A DNA stretch of 64,000 nucleotides from Lysobacteraceae bacterium (lineage in GTDB: Bacteria; Pseudomonadota; Gammaproteobacteria; Xanthomonadales; Ahniellaceae): NCBI GenBank assembly GCA_021299185.1, contig JAJTHZ010000221.1, positions 1-64,000 of the forward strand. The letters run 5' to 3'. Made by a program: the position numbers and the translations under genes. The notes under the pieces are model-generated. The model ran no database searches. It was not told where the DNA came from and was given only the letters and a program-made list of their open reading frames with translations. Every line of letters begins with the position of its first letter. Within the stretch, counting starts at the first letter, position 1. This document shows positions 17,519 through 26,767 of this stretch, in pieces.

Positions 17519-17548
17519 ATTCCCCGATCCCTCCGCGCTCCGCAGGCC

Positions 17549-17866
17549 ATGACCAAGTCCGAACTCATCGAGGCGCTGGCCCGCCGCCAGACCCACCTGG
17601 CCTTCCACGACGTCGAACTGTCGGTGAAGGAACTGCTCGAGCAGGTCAGCCAGGAGCTGTCGCGCGGCGAGCGCATCGAAATCCGCGGCTTCGGCAGCTT
17701 CTCGCTGCACTACCGCCCCCCGCGCATCGGCCGCAACCCCAAGACCGGGGAGTCGGTCGCGCTGCCGGGCAAGTACGTCCCGCACTTCAAGCCGGGCAAG
17801 GAACTGCGCGAGCGGGTCAACGCCAGCACGCAGCCGATCACCGGCGGCGACGACGATCCGGACTGA
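17549..17866 (+). CDS. ihfB: integration host factor subunit beta
   Basis: A 105-aa DNA-bending protein of the HU/IHF family. The N-terminus [10 protein letters not shown], the beta-arm region [20 protein letters not shown] with its intercalating Pro, and [12 protein letters not shown] are all diagnostic of IHF-beta. It pairs with IHF-alpha to bend DNA in recombination, replication and transcription. It is encoded right after rpsA, as in many gammaproteobacteria. Confidence 0.97.
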   Translation: MTKSELIEALARRQTHLAFHDVELSVKELLEQVSQELSRGERIEIRGFGSFSLHYRPPRIGRNPKTGESVALPGKYVPHFKPGKELRERVNASTQPITGGDDDPD

Positions 17867-17942
17867 TCCCGTGGCACCGGCGCTTGCGTAGCGCCGGCGG
17901 CGCGGCCATGCTCCCGCCCGCCCCATCCCGCGCCTCGTCGCC

Positions 17943-18197
17943 ATGAACCGCTGGCTGCTGATTCCCCTGGTCCTGCTCGTGGTGCTCGCGAGCCTGGTGT
18001 TCGCCGCGCAGAACGCCGGCACCGTGGTGCTCAACGTGTTCGGCGCCGAATGGCCGCTGCCACTCGGAGTGGTGGTGCTGGGCGCGCTGTTCGGCGGCTG
18101 CCTCGCCGGCGGCGTGGTGCTCTGGTTCGGCGTGATCCTGCCGCTGCGGATGCGCTTGCGCCGCATGCAGGCACCCCGCGGGGACGCCGCGGCGTGA
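17943..18197 (+). CDS. lapA: lipopolysaccharide assembly protein LapA (DUF1049)
   Basis: An 84-aa inner-membrane protein with two transmembrane helices (about 2-20 and 40-62) and a basic C-terminal tail. It has the DUF1049 pattern FAAQNAGTVVLNVFG between the helices. LapA works with LapB in controlling LpxC stability and so LPS amount. Its TGA overlaps the lapB GTG, as in other gammaproteobacteria. Confidence 0.9.
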   Translation: MNRWLLIPLVLLVVLASLVFAAQNAGTVVLNVFGAEWPLPLGVVVLGALFGGCLAGGVVLWFGVILPLRMRLRRMQAPRGDAAA

Positions 18198-19369
18198 TCT
18201 CCGAGGTCGGCCTGTTCTGGCTGCTGCTGCCGCTGGCGGCGGCGGGCAGCTGGTATCTCGCGCGACGCGGCACCGAACGCGTCACCGGGGCCCGCGTCAA
18301 CCGGCTGCGCAGCAACTACTTCCGCGGCCTGAACTACCTGCTCAACGAGCAGCCCGACAAGGCGATCGAGGTGTTCCTGCACATCGCCGAGGTCGACAGC
18401 GACACCGTCGAGACCCATCTCGCGCTGGGCAGCCTGTTCCGGCGCCGCGGCGAGGTCGATCGCGCGATCCGCGTGCACCAGAACCTCGTGGCGCGGCCCT
18501 CGCTCAGCGCCGAACAGAAGACCCAGGCCTTGCTGGCGCTGGGCGAGGACTACATGCGCGCCGGCCTGCTCGACCGCGCCGAAACCCTGTTCACCGACCT
18601 GGTCGGCATCGACGCCCGCGCGCCGTCCGCGCTGCGCCACCTGATCTCGATCTGCCAGCAGGAGCGCGACTGGCGCAAGGCGATCGACCACGCGCAGCGA
18701 CTGGAGCAGGCCACCGGGGAATCGCAGGCGCGCCTGGTGGCGCAGTACTGGTGCGAGCTGGCCGAGCACGCGCGCAGCCGGCGCGACATCGATGGTGCGC
18801 GGCGCAACCTCGCCGAGGCGTTCGCACGGGAACCGAATTGCGTCCGCGGCCTGTTGATCACGGCGCGCATGGCGATGGACGCCGCCGATCCGACGGCCGC
18901 GGCGCAGGCGTTCGAGAAGGTGGTCGACCAGGACATCGAGTTCGTGCCCGAGGTCCTGGCCCCGGTGCTGCGATGCTACGAGCAGCTCGATGAACCACAC
19001 CGGGCGCGCGAATTCCTGCGCCAGTTGACCGAGCGTTACGAGGGCATCTCACCGGTATTGGCGTTGTCGCGCGTGATCGAACGCGAGGAAGGCGACGGCG
19101 CCGCGATCGCGTACCTGACCGAACAGCTCCGGTCGCGGCCCTCGATCCGCGGCCTGATGCGACTGATCGAACTCGGCCTGCGCGATGCGTCGTCCGGCGA
19201 GCGCGAGCGATTGCTGGTGCTGGACGAACTGGTGAGAAAACTGGTCGAGGGCAAGGCCATGTACCGCTGCGCACGGTGCGGCTTCGGTGCGCGAGCGCAC
19301 CACTGGCAGTGCCCGAGCTGCAAGTCCTGGGGCTCGGTGAAGCCGATCCACGGCGTCGCCGGCGACTGA
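18194..19369 (+). CDS. lapB: lipopolysaccharide assembly protein LapB
   Basis: A 391-aa protein with an N-terminal membrane anchor (about 4-20), cytoplasmic TPR repeats (about 45-350) and a C-terminal rubredoxin-type zinc ribbon with two Cys-x2-Cys knuckles (CARC and CPSC). LapB (YciM) is the essential adaptor that drives FtsH proteolysis of LpxC, limiting LPS synthesis. It starts at GTG, overlapping the lapA stop by 4 nt. Downstream polysaccharide genes follow after 10 nt, so envelope genes form one run. Confidence 0.95.
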   Translation: MISEVGLFWLLLPLAAAGSWYLARRGTERVTGARVNRLRSNYFRGLNYLLNEQPDKAIEVFLHIAEVDSDTVETHLALGSLFRRRGEVDRAIRVHQNLVARPSLSAEQKTQALLALGEDYMRAGLLDRAETLFTDLVGIDARAPSALRHLISICQQERDWRKAIDHAQRLEQATGESQARLVAQYWCELAEHARSRRDIDGARRNLAEAFAREPNCVRGLLITARMAMDAADPTAAAQAFEKVVDQDIEFVPEVLAPVLRCYEQLDEPHRAREFLRQLTERYEGISPVLALSRVIEREEGDGAAIAYLTEQLRSRPSIRGLMRLIELGLRDASSGERERLLVLDELVRKLVEGKAMYRCARCGFGARAHHWQCPSCKSWGSVKPIHGVAGD

Positions 19370-19379
19370 GGCCGGCACC

Positions 19380-20450
19380 ATGGATCGGGTCGCCGCGGCA
19401 TCGATCGCAGGTGCCGCCCTCCTGTCGGCGGCGCTGGTCGCAATCGCGCTGGCCTACTCGCGCCGGCGTGGTTTGCTCGACGCGCCGGGGCAGCGGCGCC
19501 TGCACGCCGTCCCGACGCCGCGCGGCGGCGGCATCGGCATCGTGCTCGCCACCCTGCTGGTGGGCTTCGCGCCGTCGGTATGGGCAGGGGATGCGCTGGC
19601 CGCCGCGCTGGCCCTGGCGCTGGCGGCGGTGGCGCTCGTCGGCTGGTGGGACGACCATCGTCCGCTGTCGGCGCGACTGCGGCTCGTGGTGCACGGGTCG
19701 GCGGCCGCGCTGGCGGCGGCATCCGTGGTCGGCATGCCTGCCGACGCGGCGGCAGGCATGGTGTTCGGCGCGCTGCTGCTGCTCCTGGCATGGTCGGTCA
19801 ACCTGCACAACTTCATCGACGGCATCGATGGCCTGCTGGCGACCCAGGCCGCGGTCGTGCTGGCGGCCCTGTCGATCACGGCGACGATGGCCGGCGAACG
19901 CTCGCTGGCGCTATGGGGAGCGGTCGGCGCGGCGGCCTGCCTCGGATTCCTGCCGTTCAACCTGCCGCGTGCGAGGATCTTCATGGGCGACGTCGGCAGT
20001 GGTGCGCTGGGCCTGCTGGTCGGGACCCTCGGGCTGGCGGCCTGGCGAGCCGGCGCGATCGACGGCGGTGCGGTGCTGATGCTGGTTTCGGCCCCCGCGG
20101 TCGACGCCAGCGCGACCTTGGCCGCGCGTGTCTTGCGCGGACGACGCTGGTGGCGTCCGCACCGGGAGCACCTGTACCAATGGCTGGTTCGCTCCGGCCG
20201 CAGCCACCTGCAGGTGACGCTGCTCTATCTCGCCTGGACGGCGGTGCTGGTGCCCGCGGCGCTGCTGGCGCGGGAAGGCCTGGCGCGCAGCGCCTGGGCC
20301 GGGACGCACCCTGCGATCGCGGAGTCCCTATACTTCGTCGGCTGGCCGGCGGCCACGGTCCTTGCCGCCGTGCTGGCCTGGTGGCGCGGCAAGCAGGCTT
20401 GCCTGCGCCGCGTCGGCTCACGGAAGCATGCATGCGCCTCGCCCAACTGA
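19380..20450 (+). CDS. undecaprenyl-phosphate sugar-phosphate transferase, WecA/WbpL type (glycosyltransferase 4 family)
   Basis: A 356-aa polytopic membrane protein with about ten hydrophobic segments. It carries the family motifs: WDDHRPLS (Asp pair), NLHNFIDGIDG and FMGDVGSGALG. Such enzymes move a sugar-1-phosphate (GlcNAc, QuiNAc or FucNAc) from a UDP-sugar to undecaprenyl phosphate, starting O-antigen or capsule units. The sugar cannot be told from sequence. It overlaps the next gene, a 4,6-dehydratase, by 19 bp, matching the WbpL-WbpM pairing and favouring a 6-deoxy-HexNAc. Confidence 0.88.
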   Translation: MDRVAAASIAGAALLSAALVAIALAYSRRRGLLDAPGQRRLHAVPTPRGGGIGIVLATLLVGFAPSVWAGDALAAALALALAAVALVGWWDDHRPLSARLRLVVHGSAAALAAASVVGMPADAAAGMVFGALLLLLAWSVNLHNFIDGIDGLLATQAAVVLAALSITATMAGERSLALWGAVGAAACLGFLPFNLPRARIFMGDVGSGALGLLVGTLGLAAWRAGAIDGGAVLMLVSAPAVDASATLAARVLRGRRWWRPHREHLYQWLVRSGRSHLQVTLLYLAWTAVLVPAALLAREGLARSAWAGTHPAIAESLYFVGWPAATVLAAVLAWWRGKQACLRRVGSRKHACASPN

Positions 20451-22318
20451 TCGCCGCCATCCACCCGCGCGTCGCGGTCGTCCTGCACGACCTCGCGATG
20501 GTCTGGGCGGCGTGGTTCGTGACCAACTGGCTGCGCTTCAACCTGCTTCCCGATCCGCCGCCGGTGCCGCTGGCCGGACCGGAGTTGCCCCTCGTGCTGG
20601 CCGCGCAGGGACTCGTGCTGTGGTGGACCGGCCTCTACCGGGGCCTGTGGCGGTTCGCCAGCCTGCCCGACCTGATGAACATTGCGCGCGCGGCGGTCAT
20701 CGGCGCGCTGGCGATCGCGCTGGGGTTGTTCCTGTTCAACCGCCTCGAGGGCGTGCCGCGCTCGGTGCTGGTGGTCTATCCCTTGACCCTGCTGTTGCTG
20801 CTCGGCGCGCCGCGTTTGCTCTATCGCTACTGGAAGGACAACCGGCTGGACTTCAGCCGCCGCACGCCGCTGCAGCGCGTGTTGATCCTCGGTGCCGGGC
20901 GTGCCGGCGAGACGCTGGCGCGCGACCTGCGGCGTGACCTGCACTATCGGGCGGTCGGATTCCTCGACGACAACCGTTCCTTGCGCGGGGCGAAGGTCAA
21001 CGGGGTGCCCGTGCTGGGCACGCTCGACGACCTGCCGCGGGTGGCTCGCGAGGTCGCCGCCGAGACGCTGCTGATCGCCATGCCCTCGGCCAGCAACCAG
21101 CAGATGCAGCGCGTCGTGCAATTGTGCGAGGACACCGGCCTGTCGTTCCGCACCGTGCCGCGCCTGCAGGACGTGGTCGAGGGACGCTCGGGGTTCAATG
21201 AACTGAAGGAGGTCGCGATCGAGGACCTGCTCGGACGCGAGCCGGTGCTGCTGGACTGGACCGCGATCCGCGGCGGCCTTTCCGGGCGGCGCGTACTGGT
21301 CAGTGGCGGCGGGGGTTCGATCGGCGCCGAACTGTGCCGGCAGGTCGCGCGCCTCGGCGCGGGCTCGCTGACGATCATCGAGCAGTCCGAGTACAACCTC
21401 TACCGGATCGAGCAGGAGTTGCGCCGGGAGTTTCCCGAACTGGTGCTGCACCCGGTGCTGGGCGATTGCGGCGACGCCGCGCAGGTCGAGCGGATGTTCG
21501 CCACGTTGCGTCCGCAGGTGGTCTTCCACGCCGCCGCCTACAAGCACGTGCCGCTGCTCGAACGCCAGCCGCGCGAGGCCTTCCGCAACAACGTGCTGGG
21601 CACGCAGGCCATGGCCGCAGCCGCCGACCGGCACGAGGTCGGCGTCTTCGTGCTGATCTCGACCGACAAGGCGGTCAACCCCGTCAACGTGCTCGGCGCC
21701 ACCAAGCGGGTCGCCGAGATCTTCTGCCAGAACCTGGCCGCACAATCGCGCACGCGCTACATCACCGTGCGGTTCGGCAACGTGCTCGACTCGGCCGGCA
21801 GCGTGGTGCCGCTGTTCCGCGAGCAGATCAAGGCGGGCGGTCCGGTGACCGTGACCCACCCGGAGATCACCCGCTACTTCATGACCATCCCCGAGGCCTG
21901 CCAGTTGATCCTGCAGGCCGGCGTGCTGGGGCAGGGCGGCGAGATCTTCGCCCTCGACATGGGCGAGCCGGTGCGCATCCGCTACCTCGCCGAGCAGATG
22001 ATCCGGCTGGCGGGCAAGGTGCCGGATCGCGACGTCGCGATCACCTATACCGGCCTGCGTCCGGGTGAGAAACTGTTCGAGGAGCTGTTCCACGAGCAGG
22101 AAAGCTACACCGCCACCGCGCACCGCAAGATCTTCCTCGCCGCCTCGCGCAGCATGCCCTGGGCGGAACTCACGGCGCTGCTGCGCCGTGCCGCCGGCGC
22201 CTGCGCGCAGAACGAACCGGACGAGGTGCTGGCCGTGCTGCGCCTGCTGGTCCCGGAGTTCGCGCCCACCCCGGTCGACCCGCAGGTGGTGCCGCTCAAC
22301 CGCGCCCGCGGCGCCTGA
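20432..22318 (+). CDS. membrane-bound nucleotide-sugar 4,6-dehydratase (CapD/WbpM family)
   Basis: A 628-aa protein with four N-terminal transmembrane helices (about 10-130), a CoA-binding-like Rossmann segment (GAGRAGETLARDL), and a C-terminal SDR dehydratase domain. The domain starts at SGGGGSIGAELCRQ (about 290) and has TDKAVNPVNVLGATKR, typical of the large UDP-GlcNAc C4,C6-dehydratases. These make UDP-4-keto-6-deoxy sugars for O-antigen, capsule or glycoprotein glycans. It overlaps the upstream transferase gene; galU follows after 25 nt. Confidence 0.92.
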   Translation: MRLAQLIAAIHPRVAVVLHDLAMVWAAWFVTNWLRFNLLPDPPPVPLAGPELPLVLAAQGLVLWWTGLYRGLWRFASLPDLMNIARAAVIGALAIALGLFLFNRLEGVPRSVLVVYPLTLLLLLGAPRLLYRYWKDNRLDFSRRTPLQRVLILGAGRAGETLARDLRRDLHYRAVGFLDDNRSLRGAKVNGVPVLGTLDDLPRVAREVAAETLLIAMPSASNQQMQRVVQLCEDTGLSFRTVPRLQDVVEGRSGFNELKEVAIEDLLGREPVLLDWTAIRGGLSGRRVLVSGGGGSIGAELCRQVARLGAGSLTIIEQSEYNLYRIEQELRREFPELVLHPVLGDCGDAAQVERMFATLRPQVVFHAAAYKHVPLLERQPREAFRNNVLGTQAMAAAADRHEVGVFVLISTDKAVNPVNVLGATKRVAEIFCQNLAAQSRTRYITVRFGNVLDSAGSVVPLFREQIKAGGPVTVTHPEITRYFMTIPEACQLILQAGVLGQGGEIFALDMGEPVRIRYLAEQMIRLAGKVPDRDVAITYTGLRPGEKLFEELFHEQESYTATAHRKIFLAASRSMPWAELTALLRRAAGACAQNEPDEVLAVLRLLVPEFAPTPVDPQVVPLNRARGA

Positions 22319-22343
22319 CGCGCAACCGGACGATGATCCCGCC

Positions 22344-23219
22344 ATGAAGGTCCGCAAGGCCGTCTTTCCCGTCGCCGGGCTCGGTACCCGCCTGCTCCCC
22401 GCTTCAAAGGCCCTGCCGAAGGAGATGCTGCCGATCATCGACCGGCCGCTGATCCAGTACGCGGTCGACGAGGCGGTCGCCGCCGGCTGCGACACCCTGG
22501 TGTTCGTCGTCAACCGCCACAAGCATGCGATCGCCGATCATTTCGACCGCGCGCATGAACTCGAGCAACGCCTGGAGAAGACCGGCAAAAATGACCTGCT
22601 CGAGCTGGTGCGCGGCGTGCTGCCGCAAGGCGTGCGCACGATCTTCGTGACCCAGTCCGAGGCGTTGGGCCTGGGCCACGCCGTGCTCTGCGCCGAACAC
22701 GCGGTCGGCGACGAGCCGTTCGCCGTGCTGTTGCCGGACGACCTGATCTGGAACCGCGGCGGGCCACAGGCCTTGGCGCAGATGGTCGCCGAGTCGGAGC
22801 GCCTCGGCGCCAGCATGGTGGCGGTGGAGGACGTGCCGCGCGAACAGACCGGACGTTACGGCATCGTCTCGGTCGATGCGCCGGACGGGCGCAGCGCGCG
22901 CATCCGCGGCATGGTCGAGAAGCCACGTCCCGAGGTCGCGCCGTCGACGCTGGCGGTGGTCGGGCGCTACGTGCTCCATCCGCGGGTGTTCCAGTTCCTG
23001 CGCAGCCTGCCGCCCGGTGCCGGTGGCGAAATCCAGTTGACCGACGCGATCGAGGCGCTGCGCAACGTGGAGCCGGTGTGCGCCTACCGGTTCGAGGGCG
23101 AGCGCTTCGATTGCGGCAACAAACTGGGGGTGGTGGAGGCCACGATGGCCTTCGCCCTGGAACAGCCCGACATCGCGGGCGCGGTCGCGGCACGCATGCG
23201 GCGGCTGCTCGGCGCCTGA
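22344..23219 (+). CDS. galU: UTP-glucose-1-phosphate uridylyltransferase
   Basis: A 291-aa GalU. The nucleotide-binding start is VFPVAGLGTRLLPASKALPK; EMLPIIDRPLIQYAVDEA and FDCGNKLGVVEATMAFAL are also diagnostic. It makes UDP-glucose for LPS, capsule and other glycans. It is the last gene of the envelope-sugar run and is followed at 11 nt by an unrelated PLP enzyme gene. Confidence 0.96.
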   Translation: MKVRKAVFPVAGLGTRLLPASKALPKEMLPIIDRPLIQYAVDEAVAAGCDTLVFVVNRHKHAIADHFDRAHELEQRLEKTGKNDLLELVRGVLPQGVRTIFVTQSEALGLGHAVLCAEHAVGDEPFAVLLPDDLIWNRGGPQALAQMVAESERLGASMVAVEDVPREQTGRYGIVSVDAPDGRSARIRGMVEKPRPEVAPSTLAVVGRYVLHPRVFQFLRSLPPGAGGEIQLTDAIEALRNVEPVCAYRFEGERFDCGNKLGVVEATMAFALEQPDIAGAVAARMRRLLGA

Positions 23220-23230
23220 GGCGCGACCGC

Positions 23231-24391
23231 GTGGACCTCAGCCACATCCTGTTCCACCTCGGCGAGGAGCGCGCGCGCTGGGAGCACGCGATCGCGCCGC
23301 CGGTGTTCCAGAGCAGCAACTTCGCGATGCCGACCGTCGCCGCGATGCGCGAGGCGATGGCCGGCGAGTACGACGCCCATCTCTACACCCGCGGCAACAA
23401 CCCCACGGTCGAGATCCTGCGCCGCAAGCTCGCCGCGCTGGAAGGCGCGGAGGACGCCCTGGTGTTCGGATCCGGCGCAGCCGCGGTCGCCGCTGCGGTG
23501 CTGGCTTCGGTGCGGGCCGGGGCGCACGTGGCGTGCGTCGCGAAACCGTATTCGTGGACGCGCGGACTGCTGCGCGACTTCCTGCCGCGATTCGGCGTCG
23601 AGACCGACTTCGTCGACGCCCGCGATGCGGGCGAGGTCGAGCGCGGATTGCGGCCGGACACGGCCCTGCTGGTGCTCGAAAGCCCGAACTCCCTGACCTT
23701 CGAGCAGCAGGACCTGGCCGCGATCGCGGCGCTCGCCCGTTCGCGCGGCATCCGCACGATGGTCGACAATTCCTATGCGACGCCGCTCGGCCAGTCGCCG
23801 CTGGCGTTGGGCATCGACGTGGTCGTGCACTCGGGGACCAAGTACCTGGCCGGGCACAGCGACGTCGTGATGGGCGCGCTGTGCGGCACGCGCGCGTTCT
23901 GCGAGCAGGTGTTCCGCGGCCCGTACATGACGCTCGGTGCGATTCTCTCCCCGCACGATGCGTGGCTCGCATTGCGCGGATTGCGCACGCTGGAAGTGCG
24001 CATGGACCGCATCGGCGCCAGCACGCAGGCGGTCGCCGCGTTCCTCGCCGGCCATCCGAAGGTCCGGCGACTGTACTGGCCGCATGCGGCGGACGAGCCG
24101 CAGGCTGCGCTCACGGCGCGCCAGTTGCGGCGGGTCGGCGGCCTGCTGTCGATCGACCTCGACACCGATCTCGACGGCGTCGAGCGCTTCTGCGACGGCC
24201 TGCAACGCTTCCTGATGGCGGTGTCCTGGGGCGGATACGAGTCGCTGGCGTTGCCGGTGGCCGGGGTTCGCGACTGGCGCGGCCGCGAGGCGCAATCCGC
24301 CGTGCCGGTGACGCTGGTGCGCCTGTCGATCGGCCTCGAGGATCCGCAGGCGCTGATCGACGACCTCGCTCAGGCGCTCGAGCGCATCTGA
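23231..24391 (+). CDS. trans-sulfuration family PLP enzyme (cystathionine synthase/lyase-like)
   Basis: A 386-aa Cys/Met-metabolism PLP enzyme. The PLP lysine is in HSGTKYLAGHSD (Lys204); YTRGNNPTVEILRRKLAALEG and ESPNSLTFEQQDL fit the family. Members are cystathionine gamma-synthase, beta-lyase, gamma-lyase or methionine gamma-lyase; sequence alone here does not decide. GTG at 23231 is the only suitable start near the family N-terminus. It is convergent with, and overlaps by 22 bp, the glycosyltransferase gene on the other strand. Confidence 0.88.
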   Translation: MDLSHILFHLGEERARWEHAIAPPVFQSSNFAMPTVAAMREAMAGEYDAHLYTRGNNPTVEILRRKLAALEGAEDALVFGSGAAAVAAAVLASVRAGAHVACVAKPYSWTRGLLRDFLPRFGVETDFVDARDAGEVERGLRPDTALLVLESPNSLTFEQQDLAAIAALARSRGIRTMVDNSYATPLGQSPLALGIDVVVHSGTKYLAGHSDVVMGALCGTRAFCEQVFRGPYMTLGAILSPHDAWLALRGLRTLEVRMDRIGASTQAVAAFLAGHPKVRRLYWPHAADEPQAALTARQLRRVGGLLSIDLDTDLDGVERFCDGLQRFLMAVSWGGYESLALPVAGVRDWRGREAQSAVPVTLVRLSIGLEDPQALIDDLAQALERI

Positions 24392-25338
24392 GCGGGATGG
24401 CCCGCAGGGCCGTCACCGACGACCTGTTCGACGAGCCGGTGCGCCCAGTGCGCCAGCGCACGCGCCGCGTCCGGCGGCTCGGGCGAGGTGTAGCGCAGGT
24501 CGGCCGCCGGCAACGGGTCGTCCTCCAGTTGCCCGAGCAGGGCTTCGCAGCGTTCCGGGTCGACATAGGTGCTGACGGCGACCCGGCGCAGGTCGCCGGC
24601 ATCGAAGCGGCCTCCGGCGAGGTAATGGTCGAACAGTCGCCGCCAATGGGCGTTGATCACCGTGGCGCTCGCTGCCTTGCCCTCCTGCAGGCGCGTGCCG
24701 AGCCAGCCCTGTACCACCTTCACCACCAGCTGCTCGACGCTGCGGAAGGGCAGGTGGGCGAGCCGAAGCGTCGGCAGCAGCGGGGCTTCGAGCGCGCGCA
24801 GGCGGCCGCCGCTCGCATCGAAGGCCGCGTGGTTGCCGGGTGCGAGGACCCAACCGTCGCGCATCGCGATGCGCCCGCCGACGATCACCTTGAGGTAGCG
24901 GTCGACGTCCAAGGGCACCCTCGCGCGCAGCCGCTGCAGGGGGTGCGTCGCCGCTTCGTCCGTCGGAACATGGGTCAGCCACCGGATGGTCGCGATCCGG
25001 TCTGGGTCGAGCGGGGCCAGCGACTGCTCCAGCTGTGCGCGATCGGCGCGAACGAACTCGTCGGCATCCAGCGCCAACACGAAGTCCGCGCCATGCCGTC
25101 GCGCGGTATCGCGCATCGCCTGGTTCATCACCCGCGCCTGCTGGTTGGCCAGCGCCGTGGTCGTCCCGACGGTCAGCGGCAGGCCCTCCGCCTGCAGTGC
25201 CTGCAGGATCGCAGCGGTCTGGTCGCCCGATCCGTGGTCGACGACCACCAGATGGTCAAGGCGCCCGCAATGGTGGCGGACGAACGCCTCGATGATGTCC
25301 GCCTCGTTGCGGACCATGCTGACGCCGACGATGCGCAT
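24370..25338 (-). CDS. glycosyltransferase family 2 protein
   Basis: A 322-aa soluble protein of the GT-A fold. The N-terminus RIVGVSMVRNEADIIEAFVRHH and VVVDHGSGD resemble GT2/GT92-type transferases, and ALDADEFV is the metal-binding DxD region. Acceptor and donor are unknown; nearby surface-polysaccharide genes suggest a glycan role. The start with GGGAG 7 nt upstream was chosen; another ATG at 25365 would add 9 residues. The 3' end overlaps the convergent PLP enzyme gene. Confidence 0.82.
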   Translation of the reverse strand: MRIVGVSMVRNEADIIEAFVRHHCGRLDHLVVVDHGSGDQTAAILQALQAEGLPLTVGTTTALANQQARVMNQAMRDTARRHGADFVLALDADEFVRADRAQLEQSLAPLDPDRIATIRWLTHVPTDEAATHPLQRLRARVPLDVDRYLKVIVGGRIAMRDGWVLAPGNHAAFDASGGRLRALEAPLLPTLRLAHLPFRSVEQLVVKVVQGWLGTRLQEGKAASATVINAHWRRLFDHYLAGGRFDAGDLRRVAVSTYVDPERCEALLGQLEDDPLPAADLRYTSPEPPDAARALAHWAHRLVEQVVGDGPAGHPAQMRSSA

Positions 25339-25560
25339 GCGCAGTCTCCCTGTCTTCCCAGCCATCGCCCCCCTGCGACGGCACGAAACCCGCGGGCTCG
25401 CGCCCGCAACCAGAGCCTACGATAACATTCGTCGATGCGGTCGCCAATCGCGGCGTCGCGCCGTGTCTCGCCCGGTGGCACCAGGCGCGCCGACCGCGCC
25501 CGCGCCCGGCCGCGCGGCGCGGGTCGCCCACGCGACGCCGCGCCGTGCAGTCAGCGTTCC
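25339..25560. other. intergenic region between glycosyltransferase and thiolase genes
   Basis: 222 nt without a convincing gene. It contains a GCGGGC/GCCCGC hairpin near 25390-25410 and a comparatively AT-rich patch (TACGATAACATTCG, about 25418-25431) that could hold the minus-strand promoter of the glycosyltransferase gene. The 100 nt next to the thiolase stop are very GC-rich and dyad-rich, without a T-run. Confidence 0.3.
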
Positions 25561-26757
25561 TCAGACCGCTTCGAGGATCCCGGCCGCGCCCATGCCGGTG
25601 CCGATGCACATCGTCACCATGCCGTACTTCTGCTTGCGGCGGCGCAGGCCGTGGACGATCGTCGCCGTGCGCACGGCGCCGGTGGCGCCGAGCGGATGGC
25701 CCAGCGCGATCGCGCCGCCCAGCGGATTCACCTTCGCGGGATCCAGGCCGACATCGCGGATCACCGCCAAGGCCTGCGCGGCGAACGCTTCGTTGAGTTC
25801 GATCCAGTCCAGCTGGTCGCGCGAGACGCCCGCCTGCGCGAGCACCTTCGGGATCGCCGCGATCGGCCCGATGCCCATGATCTCCGGCGCCACGCCGGCG
25901 ACCGCGAAGCCGACGAAGCGCGCCAGCGGGGTCAGCCCGTAGTCCTTGATCGCGCGTTCGCTGGCCAGCAGCACGGCGGCAGCGCCGTCGCTCATCTGCG
26001 AGCTGTTGCCGGCGGTCACCGAGCCTTTCGCCTTGAACACGGGCTTGAGCGCACCGAGCCCCTCGAGCGAGCTGTCCGGGCGTGGACCTTCGTCCTGCGC
26101 GACCACGCGCGTGTCGGCCTTGGTCGCGCGGCGCGCGAGGTCGGGGTAGCGATCGGCCAGGGTGAAGGGCGCGATCTCGGCGGCGAACTCGCCGGCGGCG
26201 ATGGCCGCGGTGGCCTTCTGGTGCGAGGCCAGGGCGAAGGCGTCCTGGTCCTCGCGCGAGACCTTCCACTGCGCGGCCACGTTCTCGGCCGTGATGCCCA
26301 TGCCGTAGGCGATCGCCACGTGCTCGTTGGCGAAGATCGACGGATTGACCGCCGGCTTGTAGCCCATCATCGGCACCATGCTCATGCTCTCGGTGCCGCC
26401 GGCCAGCATCAGGTCGGCCTCGCCGAGGCGGATGCGGTCGGCCGCGGTGGCCACCGCCTGGATGCCGGAGGAGCAGAAGCGGTTGATGGTCATCGCCGCC
26501 ACGGACTGCGGCAGCCCCGCCAGCAGCACCGCGATGCGCGCCACGTTCATGCCCTGCTCGGCCTCGGGCATCGCACAGCCGATGATCGCGTCGTCGATGC
26601 GCGCGCGGTCCACCGAAGGAACGTCGTCGAGCGTGGCGCGGATGGCGTGCGCGAGGAGGTCGTCGGGGCGCGTGTTGCGGAACACCCCGCGCGGGGCCTT
26701 GCCGACGGCGGTGCGGCGCACGGCAACGATGTAGGCGTCCTGGATCTGTTTGCTCAT
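25561..26757 (-). CDS. acetyl-CoA C-acyltransferase (thiolase, FadA type)
   Basis: A 398-aa thiolase. The acyl-accepting cysteine is in NRFCSSGIQ (Cys95); GHPLGATGAVR (His) and CIGTGMGAAG (second Cys) complete the active site. It performs the last step of fatty-acid beta-oxidation, releasing acetyl-CoA. It lies 10 nt after the fused hydratase/dehydrogenase gene on the same strand, forming a fadBA-like operon under the upstream TetR gene. MSKQIQDAYIVAVRRT is the family N-terminus, so the ATG at 26757 is preferred over longer in-frame extensions. Confidence 0.95.
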   Translation of the reverse strand: MSKQIQDAYIVAVRRTAVGKAPRGVFRNTRPDDLLAHAIRATLDDVPSVDRARIDDAIIGCAMPEAEQGMNVARIAVLLAGLPQSVAAMTINRFCSSGIQAVATAADRIRLGEADLMLAGGTESMSMVPMMGYKPAVNPSIFANEHVAIAYGMGITAENVAAQWKVSREDQDAFALASHQKATAAIAAGEFAAEIAPFTLADRYPDLARRATKADTRVVAQDEGPRPDSSLEGLGALKPVFKAKGSVTAGNSSQMSDGAAAVLLASERAIKDYGLTPLARFVGFAVAGVAPEIMGIGPIAAIPKVLAQAGVSRDQLDWIELNEAFAAQALAVIRDVGLDPAKVNPLGGAIALGHPLGATGAVRTATIVHGLRRRKQKYGMVTMCIGTGMGAAGILEAV

Positions 26758-26767
26758 GATCGTCTCC

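Noticed and set aside
15392-19000. Minus-strand open frame of 1202 codons
   Set aside because: Antisense to cmk, rpsA, ihfB and lapAB. Its apparent repeats mirror the S1 domain repeats of rpsA.
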